Positions 8,491 through 14,998 of a stretch of 64,000 nt of DNA are shown in pieces. Under the pieces are notes generated by a model. The model was not told the origin of the DNA. It searched no databases and worked only from the letters and a program-made list of their open reading frames with translations. Origin of the DNA: Pseudomonadota bacterium (lineage in GTDB: Bacteria; Pseudomonadota; Alphaproteobacteria; Rhizobiales; Devosiaceae). Position numbers and translations under genes: made by a program. How positions within the stretch are numbered: position 1 is the stretch's first letter; every line of letters begins with the position of its first letter. The stretch covers positions 95,161-159,160 of the forward strand of contig JAEWBN010000005.1 of assembly GCA_023391095.1 (NCBI GenBank). Reading direction: 5' to 3'.

Positions 8491-9117
8491 ATGACCGCAC
8501 AGACACGTCTGCTTGAAAGCCACCACATTCCGGCGCGCAAACCCTGGTCCGGTGTAATCCGCAAGGGACAGGTGCTCCGCATTATCGACAGCGAGGGGCA
8601 ACAGGCCATCGACACCCTGTTCTACCGGCTCGACGACCATGCCGAGCGCTACAGCGCCCAGGACACGCTTCAGGCCCAGGGCAGCGCCTATATCACCACC
8701 GGCAGCGCGCTTGTGTCCAATGCGGGCAATGTGATGCTGCGGGTGACCGACGATTCCTGCGGGCGCCATGACACCTCGGCCGGGGCCTGCTCATGCGAGT
8801 CCAACACGGTGCGCTTCGGCCAGCACACCAAATTCGAACACGCCTGCCGCGAGAACTTCCTGCTCGAAGTGTCGCGCTATGGCATGAGCAAGCGCGATAT
8901 CGTGCCCAACATCAATTTCTTCATGAACGTGCCGATTGCGCCCACCGGGGACCTCATCATCGATGACGGCATTTCAGCGCCCGGCTCCTATGTCGAAATG
9001 GTCGCGGAAATGGATGTGCTCTGCGTGATTTCCAATTGTCCGCAGATCAACAATCCCTGCAACGGGTTCAATCCCACTCCTGTCGATGTAGAGATCTACG
9101 AGCAGGCTCCGGCGTGA
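8491..9117 (+). CDS. DUF1989 protein, second urea-carboxylase-associated subunit
   Basis: 208-residue DUF1989 protein paired with the preceding gene. It carries the cysteine-rich variant of the family loop, DSCGRHDTSAGACSCESN, plus SNCPQINNPCNGF near the C-terminus, suggesting a metal site lacking in the 274-residue partner. Expected role: subunit of carboxyguanidine deiminase, feeding allophanate to AtzF encoded 11 nt downstream. I use ATG 8491; ATG 8464 would overlap the previous gene by 20 nt. Neither has a strong ribosome-binding site, so coupling to the previous gene is plausible. Confidence 0.85.
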   Translation: MTAQTRLLESHHIPARKPWSGVIRKGQVLRIIDSEGQQAIDTLFYRLDDHAERYSAQDTLQAQGSAYITTGSALVSNAGNVMLRVTDDSCGRHDTSAGACSCESNTVRFGQHTKFEHACRENFLLEVSRYGMSKRDIVPNINFFMNVPIAPTGDLIIDDGISAPGSYVEMVAEMDVLCVISNCPQINNPCNGFNPTPVDVEIYEQAPA

Positions 9118-9128
9118 AGGACAAGACC

Positions 9129-10928
9129 ATGAACCTCCCCCAAGTGCTGGATTTTGCCAGCCTGCGCCAGGCCTATGCAGAGGGCGCGACGCCGCTCGAC
9201 ATGGTCGAGGCGCTGATCGCGCGCATCAACGCCGCCACCGACCCCGCGATTTTCATCACCCGCACGCCAGACGAGGCTATGCGCGCTGCCGCCCGCGACC
9301 TGCTCGAGCGCGCACCGCAAGCCAATTCCCTGCCGCTCTGGGGCGTGCCCTTTGCGGTCAAGGACAATATCGATGTGGCCGGCCTGCCGACCACCGCGGC
9401 CTGCCCAGAATTTGCCTATACGGCCCAGGCCGACGCCACGCTTGTCGCCCGCCTCAAGGCGGCCGGCGCCATTGTCATCGGCAAGACCAATCTGGATCAG
9501 TTCGCCACCGGCCTCAATGGAACCCGTTCGCCCTATGGCGCGCCGCGCTGCGTTTTCGACGCCGACTATGTATCGGGGGGATCGAGCTCGGGTTCGGCGG
9601 TGGCCGTGGCGCTGGGTCTGGCGGCCTTTGCGCTTGGCACCGACACGGCAGGGTCCGGCCGGGTGCCGGCCGCGTTCAACAATCTTGTCGGCGTCAAGCC
9701 GAGCCCGGGCCGGGTGCCCAATACCGGCGTCGTCCCTGCGTGCCGCAGCGTCGACGTCGTGACCATGTTCGCGACCTCGGTGGCCGACGGGGTCGCCGCG
9801 CGGGCCATTGCCGAGGGGCTGGACACGGCCGATCCCTTCTCGCGCCCGGCGAAGGACATCGGCCTGCCCGCGACGCTGCGCGTGGGTGTGCTGCGGGACG
9901 CCGATCGGCAGTTTTACGGCAACGACGCCTTTGCCGCACTTTATGCCGAAGCGATCGAGCGGGCGCGTGACCTTGGGGCGGAAATTGTCGAGTTCGACTA
10001 TGCGCCGTTCCGGGACGTGGCGGCGCTGCTCTACAACGGCCCCTGGGTGGCCGAGCGCCTGGCCGCGATTGCGCCCTTCTTCGAAGCCCATGGCGAAGCA
10101 ATGGACCCGACGGTGCACAGCATTATCGATGGCGCAAGGCAATATTCGGCCGTGGACGCCTTCGAGGGCCGGTATGCGCTGGAAAGACTGCGGCACCTGG
10201 CCAATGCCGAATGGGCGAAGGTCGATGTGCTGCTGCTGCCCACCTCGCCAGACATCCAGACCGTCGAAGCGATGCGGGCCGATCCGGTGGCGCTCAATTC
10301 GCGCTTCGGGCTCTACACCAACTTCGCCAACCTGCTTGGCTATAGCGCCATCGCCGTTCCGGCCGGTTTTTCCTACCGCGGCCTGCCCTTTGGCGTGACG
10401 CTGGTCGGGCCGGGCGATTGCGACGCGGCCTTGGCCGGGTTTGCCGCAAAGATGCACGCGGCGGCAGGAACCGGCGCTGGGCTGGATCGCGGCTTTATGC
10501 CCCCGGCGGTGCCGCCCTTGGCCGATGACCGGCTGCACATCGCAGTGGTCGGCGCGCATCTGACCGGCATGCCGCTCAATCCCGAGCTCCTCGCGCTGGG
10601 AGGGACACTGGTCGAGGAAACGACGACCGCCGCCAAATACCGGCTCTATGCGCTCGCCGGCACCGTGCCACCCAAGCCTGGGCTTCAGCGGGTCAGCGGC
10701 GATGGCGCAAGCATCATCGTCGAGGTGTGGTCCCTGCCCGCAGCCGGATTCGGTACATTTGTGTCGAAGATTCCGGCGCCGCTGGGAATCGGCAAGCTCG
10801 AACTGGCCGATGGGCGGCAGGTCAGTGGCTTTCTGTGCGAGCCGGTCGCGCTCGATGGGGCGCTCGATATTACCGGCTTTGGCGGCTGGCGGGCCTATAT
10901 CGCCGACAAGCTGAAAAAGGCGAGTTGA
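9129..10928 (+). CDS. atzF: allophanate hydrolase
   Basis: Hydrolyses allophanate to two ammonia and two CO2, the last step of urea, guanidine and cyanurate degradation. 599 residues, normal for AtzF. The amidase-signature domain (about 1-450) has the Ser-cisSer-Lys triad K78 (VKDNID), S152 (GGSSSGS) and S176 (TDTAGSGR). The C-terminal allophanate-hydrolase domain (about 480-599) assists decarboxylation. Start ATG 9129 is preceded by GAAGGA. Last gene of the operon, with a strong terminator 5 nt beyond the stop. It is separated from the carboxylase gene by two transcription units, unlike the common fused or adjacent arrangements. Confidence 0.95.
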   Translation: MNLPQVLDFASLRQAYAEGATPLDMVEALIARINAATDPAIFITRTPDEAMRAAARDLLERAPQANSLPLWGVPFAVKDNIDVAGLPTTAACPEFAYTAQADATLVARLKAAGAIVIGKTNLDQFATGLNGTRSPYGAPRCVFDADYVSGGSSSGSAVAVALGLAAFALGTDTAGSGRVPAAFNNLVGVKPSPGRVPNTGVVPACRSVDVVTMFATSVADGVAARAIAEGLDTADPFSRPAKDIGLPATLRVGVLRDADRQFYGNDAFAALYAEAIERARDLGAEIVEFDYAPFRDVAALLYNGPWVAERLAAIAPFFEAHGEAMDPTVHSIIDGARQYSAVDAFEGRYALERLRHLANAEWAKVDVLLLPTSPDIQTVEAMRADPVALNSRFGLYTNFANLLGYSAIAVPAGFSYRGLPFGVTLVGPGDCDAALAGFAAKMHAAAGTGAGLDRGFMPPAVPPLADDRLHIAVVGAHLTGMPLNPELLALGGTLVEETTTAAKYRLYALAGTVPPKPGLQRVSGDGASIIVEVWSLPAAGFGTFVSKIPAPLGIGKLELADGRQVSGFLCEPVALDGALDITGFGGWRAYIADKLKKAS

Positions 10929-10933
10929 TCGAT

Positions 10934-10956
10934 GGGCCGGGGTCGAACCCCGGCCC
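10934..10956. terminator. bidirectional intrinsic terminator between atzF and the MBL-fold gene
   Basis: A 10-bp GC-rich stem, GGGCCGGGGT with ACCCCGGCCC, closes a three-base loop and is followed by TTTCCGTT on the plus strand. It sits between converging genes and probably serves both. Confidence 0.75.
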
Positions 10957-10963
10957 TTTCCGT

Positions 10964-11860
10964 TCAGGCAGCCTTTCGCAGGGCGGCCAGCACGTCCCGG
11001 ACATTATTGGCATGGACGGGCTCATAGGCTTCGAAATATTCGACACCACCGGTCGCCAATGCTTCCGCTGCAAAGGTGCACATGTCGAGCGAAGCCAGTT
11101 CCGGTTCATCGGCCAGACGCAGCAGCTTTTCGATATAAAGGCGCGTCGCGGTGATGAACTCGCGGCCATAGCCCCCTGCAGCGATCTTCTCCACCGTGCC
11201 GTGATTGGGCAGGATACGCTCGAAATCCCAGCTTTCCATGCGTGCCAGATCGACCAGATGCTGTTCGAGGCGATCCGGTTCGGACACATAGGTCACGGTA
11301 TCTTCCAGCGTGTCGCCGGCAAGCAGCACCCCGCTCTGGGGGAGCAGCGCAACAGTCTCGTCGTAGCTATGGATGTCGAGGTGGCGCAGCTCCACCACCG
11401 TGTCGCCCACGCGCAGCTCACGTTCACTCTCGAAAATGCTGTTGGGCATAATCAGCGGCTTGATTGGCGGGTCGTTGTTCTCGAGATCGTCCTTGTTGGC
11501 GATCAGGGCTTCCTGCGTAAAGCGGTTGGCGATGATCTCGCAGTCGCTGAACACCTCATTGCCGGCGACATGGTCGGTGTGCCAGTGGCTGACGACCAGC
11601 TTCATGTCCCGCACGTCCTGCTCTTCCAGAAAATCGCGGATCTTGCGCGCGTGGATGAGCGACATATGCGCGTCGTAAACCAGAGCCTCCCGACCCTCGA
11701 CAATGGCGAAGCTCGCCGTACCAAGGGTGAAGGCGCCATCGTCGAGCCAGTTGGGACCCGGCGAATGCGCCCGCACGCCCGGAATACGCCCGTCGTAGAA
11801 GGCGTAGAGGTTAGGATAGGGCTTGAGGACCTGCATGGTCGAGCCGAGTTCGAAAGTCAT
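10964..11860 (-). CDS. metallo-beta-lactamase-fold hydrolase
   Basis: 298-residue MBL-fold metallohydrolase. The metal-binding motif HWHTDH is at 92-97, with later ligands in DIHSYDET, LLAGDTLED and LPNHGTVE. No signal peptide, so probably cytoplasmic. Start ATG 11860 has AGGAG about 8 nt upstream; an in-frame ATG 12 codons earlier has none. It faces away from the second operon and carries the TTGTATGCAA element in its upstream region, so it may share a regulator with the left-hand locus. The substrate is unknown; the family includes lactonases, thioesterases and amide hydrolases. Confidence 0.85.
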   Translation of the reverse strand: MTFELGSTMQVLKPYPNLYAFYDGRIPGVRAHSPGPNWLDDGAFTLGTASFAIVEGREALVYDAHMSLIHARKIRDFLEEQDVRDMKLVVSHWHTDHVAGNEVFSDCEIIANRFTQEALIANKDDLENNDPPIKPLIMPNSIFESERELRVGDTVVELRHLDIHSYDETVALLPQSGVLLAGDTLEDTVTYVSEPDRLEQHLVDLARMESWDFERILPNHGTVEKIAAGGYGREFITATRLYIEKLLRLADEPELASLDMCTFAAEALATGGVEYFEAYEPVHANNVRDVLAALRKAA

Positions 11861-11885
11861 GAATGCACTCCTGAAGGGTCGACTT

Positions 11886-11897
11886 ATTGTATGCAAT
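11886..11897. promoter_or_regulatory. near-palindrome ATTGTATGCAAT upstream of the MBL-fold gene
   Basis: Twelve bases, palindromic except at the centre, lying 26 nt upstream of the MBL gene start. The inner ten bases match the element at 1581-1590 exactly. Likely an operator for a regulator shared by the two loci; the regulator is not identified. Confidence 0.45.
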
Positions 11898-12024
11898 AGA
11901 ATGCCAAGCGCAATAAAAAGCGCGCGATTTAATCATAGCCTATCTTATATGCATTCGGCCTACAGAACGAGCTTTACGGACCAGCGGATTGGCGTAACCC
12001 CTTGTTCCCAAACGCCATTGGGTT

Positions 12025-12040
12025 TGGCACGCACCTTGCA
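12025..12040 (+). promoter_or_regulatory. sigma-54 (RpoN) promoter of the guanidine operon
   Basis: TGGCACGCACCTTGCA fits TGGCACGNNNNTTGCW at all fixed positions with exact GG-to-GC spacing. The start of transcription is predicted near 12051, a few bases before the riboswitch aptamer begins, which supports both calls. An imperfect dyad, CCAAAC-N8-GTTTGG (12008-12027), overlaps the -24 element, and TTACG-N14-CGTAA (11974-11997) lies further upstream as a possible activator site. Confidence 0.92.
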
Positions 12041-12056
12041 TCGCTGATGGCATGAG

Positions 12057-12160
12057 TTAGCGGCTAGGGTTCCGGCGTCGATGACGTGCTGGTCCGAGAG
12101 CTGCACCCGGCCGGGAGACATCCGGGCGGCATCACGGCGGGACAAAAGCCCGGGAGACCT
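12057..12160 (+). promoter_or_regulatory. guanidine-I riboswitch (ykkC subtype 1)
   Basis: The invariant blocks of the ykkC aptamer occur in order: GGCTAGGGTTCCGG at 12062, TGGTCCGAGAG at about 12090-12100, then CACGGCGGGACAAAAGCCC and CGGGAGA ending near 12157. Between them a GCGTC/GACGT stem forms P2 and a CTGCACCCGG/CCGGGCGGC stem forms P3. This RNA binds free guanidinium and switches on guanidine export or degradation genes. It sits in the leader of the importer and carboxylase operon, starting just after the predicted sigma-54 transcription start. Confidence 0.95.
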
Positions 12161-12168
12161 CTGTGGCC

Positions 12169-12206
12169 AAGGGATTGGCGGCATGATGGTCGCCACCAAT
12201 CCCCTT
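12169..12206 (+). promoter_or_regulatory. hairpin after the riboswitch, possible expression platform
   Basis: AAGGGATTGGCG pairs with CGCCACCAATCCCCTT around a ten-base loop, with only small bulges. It follows the aptamer by about ten bases and ends 27 nt before the start codon at 12234. There is no U-run behind it, and the AGGGA ribosome-binding site at 12222 lies outside it, so it is neither a standard terminator nor a direct sequestor. Confidence 0.5.
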
Positions 12207-12233
12207 CGAATTGAAACGAACAGGGACTTGGTT

Positions 12234-13295
12234 ATGACACTCGCAAAGCATCTTCTCCTTGCCGCCACGCTGTCCACAGCGTTGATCGCCCCGCCCGCGC
12301 TGGCGCAGCAGACCGATTTCAAGGTCGCATGGTCCATCTATGTTGGCTGGATGCCCTGGGGCTATGCAGCGGACGCCGGCATCGTCGACAAGTGGGCCGA
12401 AAAATACGGCATCACCATCGAGGTGACCCAGTTCAACGACTATGTGGAGTCGATGAACCAGTTTACCGCAGGCGCCTATGACGCGGTGACGCTGACCAAT
12501 ATGGATGGGCTCTCCATCCCTGCCGCAGGCGGCGTCGACACCACCGCCGTCATCGTGGGCGACTTTTCCGCCGGCAATGACGCCGTCATTCTCAAGGGCG
12601 AGACCGATCTGGCCGCGATCGCGGGCCAGAATGTGAACCTGGTCGAGTTTTCGGTGTCCCACTATCTGCTCGCACGAGCCCTCGACAGCGTGGGCCTGAC
12701 CGAACGCGATGTGAGCGTGGTCAATACGGCAGACCCTGACATGGTCGGCGCTTTCCAGACGGCAGATGTGACGGCCATGGTGACTTGGAACCCGATGGTT
12801 TCGGAGATTGCCGTCCTTCCCGACGCAACCAAGGTGTTCGACAGCGCGCAAATCCCGGGCGAGATCATCGACCTCATGGTGGCCAAGACCGAAGCGCTCG
12901 AGGCCAATCCCGATTTTGGCAAGGCGCTTGCGGGCATCTGGTACGAAACCATGGCGCTGATGACCGCTGATACGCCCGAAGGCGCCGAAGCGCGCGCTGC
13001 CATGGGCGCAGCATCGGGTACCGACCAGGCTGGCTTTGAAGCCCAGCTCGCCGCCACCGAACTCTTCGCAGAGGCGGCGGACGCCGTTGCTTTCGTGACC
13101 TCGCCAGACCTCCAAACGACCATGGATCGAGTGCGCACCTTTCTCTTCGAAAAGGGACTGCTGGGATCGGGCGCGCCGTCTGTCGACGTGATCGGCATCG
13201 AATTACCCGACGGCACGGTGTTGGGCGACAGCGCTAACATCAAGTTCCGTTTCACCGCCGAATACATGCAGGCGGCAGCGGACGGCGCTCTCTGA
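12234..13295 (+). CDS. ABC transporter substrate-binding protein, NitT/TauT type, probably for guanidine
   Basis: Periplasmic binding protein of 353 residues. A Sec signal peptide (about residues 1-25, ending PPALAQQ) precedes a mature NitT/TauT-like domain rich in aromatic residues near its start (AWSIYVGWMPWGYA). Start ATG 12234 has AGGGA about 8 nt upstream; longer in-frame starts would run through the riboswitch. In known guanidine-degradation operons this type of importer is the one controlled by guanidine-I riboswitches, so guanidine is the likely ligand. Confidence 0.9.
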   Translation: MTLAKHLLLAATLSTALIAPPALAQQTDFKVAWSIYVGWMPWGYAADAGIVDKWAEKYGITIEVTQFNDYVESMNQFTAGAYDAVTLTNMDGLSIPAAGGVDTTAVIVGDFSAGNDAVILKGETDLAAIAGQNVNLVEFSVSHYLLARALDSVGLTERDVSVVNTADPDMVGAFQTADVTAMVTWNPMVSEIAVLPDATKVFDSAQIPGEIIDLMVAKTEALEANPDFGKALAGIWYETMALMTADTPEGAEARAAMGAASGTDQAGFEAQLAATELFAEAADAVAFVTSPDLQTTMDRVRTFLFEKGLLGSGAPSVDVIGIELPDGTVLGDSANIKFRFTAEYMQAAADGAL

Positions 13296-13305
13296 CACGG
13301 CCACC

Positions 13306-13331
13306 GCCCTGTGCCGGCCGGCACGGGGCGC
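13306..13331 (+). repeat. intercistronic GC-rich inverted repeat after the binding-protein gene
   Basis: CGCCCTGTGCCGG and CCGGCACGGGGCG form an almost perfect inverted repeat of 13 bases per arm (one T-G wobble) in the 61-nt gap between binding protein and permease. Hairpins here often protect the upstream message or reduce read-through, so that binding protein is made in excess. No U-run follows. Confidence 0.6.
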
Positions 13332-13356
13332 CATTTTCTCGCAAGCCAGAGCCGCC

Positions 13357-14172
13357 ATGCGCCTCATCAATATAAAGCCCAATCGCACCACGGCCATGCT
13401 GCTGGCGGCACTGCCATTTGCACTGGTCGTGCTGGCCTATGCCTTCGGGTCGGCGGCGCGGCTGGCGGATAATCCCAGCGACAAACTGCTGCCGGCTTTG
13501 GGTAGCCTTGCCGACGCGATCAACCGCATGGCCTTCACGCCCGATGTGCGGACCGGCGAGTACCTCCTGCTCGTCGATACCCTGGCCAGTCTGGGGCGGC
13601 TGGGCGCCGGTCTTCTCATCGCCACCGCCATCGCGCTGGTCCTGGGGATGCTGATCGGTATGCTCCCTGTTCTCCGGACCACGCTGGCGCCGTTTATCGC
13701 CGTCGTTTCCATGGTGCCGCCGCTAGCCCTGCTGCCGGTGCTTTTCATCGTCATGGGACTGGGCGAAAGCGCCAAGATCACCCTTATCGCGCTGGGGATT
13801 GCGCCGATCATGACGCGCGACCTGGCCTTCAAGGTCATGGACCTGCCGCATGAACAATGGGTCAAGGCCCAGACCCTGGGCGGCTCATCCTGGCAGATCG
13901 GCATGAGGGTGATCCTCCCGCAGGCGCTGCCCCGCCTATTGACCTGCCTCAAGCTGCAACTGGGCCCGGCCTGGCTGTTCCTTATCGCTGCGGAAGCCAT
14001 CTCGTCCGATTCAGGGCTGGGCTACCGGATATTCCTGGTGCGCCGCTACCTCTCGATGGATGTGATCTTTCCCTATGTGGCCTGGATCACGATCCTTGCC
14101 GTGCTCATGAACCTGTTGATCGACTGGGCGCGCGATACTGCCTTTCCCTGGAGCCGGGGGACGGCGGGATGA
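13357..14172 (+). CDS. ABC transporter permease, SsuC/TauC type
   Basis: Inner-membrane permease of 271 residues with about six hydrophobic segments, member of the nitrate/sulfonate/taurine permease group. The EAA-like loop reads HEQWVKAQTLGGSSWQIGMR and is followed by LPQALPRLLTCLKLQLG. It overlaps the ATPase gene by 4 nt. Single permease gene, so the channel is probably a homodimer. Confidence 0.92.
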   Translation: MRLINIKPNRTTAMLLAALPFALVVLAYAFGSAARLADNPSDKLLPALGSLADAINRMAFTPDVRTGEYLLLVDTLASLGRLGAGLLIATAIALVLGMLIGMLPVLRTTLAPFIAVVSMVPPLALLPVLFIVMGLGESAKITLIALGIAPIMTRDLAFKVMDLPHEQWVKAQTLGGSSWQIGMRVILPQALPRLLTCLKLQLGPAWLFLIAAEAISSDSGLGYRIFLVRRYLSMDVIFPYVAWITILAVLMNLLIDWARDTAFPWSRGTAG

Positions 14173-14996
14173 GCGAAATCACCGTTTCCGATGTCTGGCA
14201 GGAATATGGGGACCAGATCGTCCTCGAGCGGATATCGCTGACCATTGCCTCGCGCGCCTTCGTGGCCCTTGTTGGTCCGTCAGGATGCGGCAAGAGCACG
14301 TTCCTGCGGCTCTTGCTGGGAGATGAGCGCCCCTCGCGGGGAACCATCATGCTTGATGGCGTGCCCCTGCCCGCCGAACCTGGTCCCGACCGGGGCGTGG
14401 TCTTCCAGCGCTATTCGGTGTTCCCGCACCTGACGGTGCTAGGCAATGTGCTGCTGGGGCTGGAGTGGAAAGCCTCTCGGGGCCGTTCCCGACTTTTCGG
14501 CGCAGCCCGCCGCGATGCCGCGGAAAGGGCACGCGCAATGATCGCGAGCGTCGGGTTGGCCGGCAGCGAAGACAAGTATCCCGCCCAGCTTTCGGGCGGC
14601 ATGCAACAGCGTCTGGCACTGGCCCAGGCGCTCGTGACCCAGCCCAAGGTACTGCTGCTCGACGAGCCCTTCGGGGCGCTCGATCCGGGCATCCGCGCCG
14701 AAATCCATGCGCTGATGAAGCGCCTCTGGCACGAGACACCGCTGACCGTGGTCATGGTGACCCACGACATGCGCGAAGCCTTCACCCTTGCCAACCGGGT
14801 GATCGCCTTCGAGCGCATCCGCAAGCGGCCCGAGGAAAGCCAACGCTACGGCGCCAGCCTCAGCCAGGACATCACCATCTGGCCCGAGCGCATCGCTGGC
14901 GGTCCGGATCCATACAGCCTCGACCGGGACGGCCCGGTTCTTTCAGTGGCACCCGGCCGGGACGACCCGGCGACGCAAACCTTGCCGGGAGACTAG
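14169..14996 (+). CDS. ABC transporter ATP-binding protein, SsuB/TauB type
   Basis: ATPase of 275 residues for the guanidine-operon importer. Walker A GPSGCGKST is at 36-44, the signature is LSGGMQQR, Walker B LLLDEPFGALD, and the switch histidine lies in MVTHDMREAF. Start ATG 14169 overlaps the permease stop (ATGA). The carboxylase gene starts 2 nt after its stop. A longer in-frame reading back to 13857 runs through the permease gene and is not used. Confidence 0.93.
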   Translation: MSEITVSDVWQEYGDQIVLERISLTIASRAFVALVGPSGCGKSTFLRLLLGDERPSRGTIMLDGVPLPAEPGPDRGVVFQRYSVFPHLTVLGNVLLGLEWKASRGRSRLFGAARRDAAERARAMIASVGLAGSEDKYPAQLSGGMQQRLALAQALVTQPKVLLLDEPFGALDPGIRAEIHALMKRLWHETPLTVVMVTHDMREAFTLANRVIAFERIRKRPEESQRYGASLSQDITIWPERIAGGPDPYSLDRDGPVLSVAPGRDDPATQTLPGD

Positions 14997-14998
14997 GC

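Noticed and set aside
9096..10559. 487-codon minus-strand frame
   Set aside because: Antisense of atzF, whose amidase triad is intact.
10934..10956. GGTCGAACCCC, which looks like a tRNA T-arm
   Set aside because: No acceptor, D or anticodon arms surround it; it is the stem-loop of a terminator between converging genes.
12081..12233. N-terminal extension of the guanidine-operon binding protein
   Set aside because: It would translate the riboswitch itself; the start at 12234 gives a standard signal peptide and has a ribosome-binding site.
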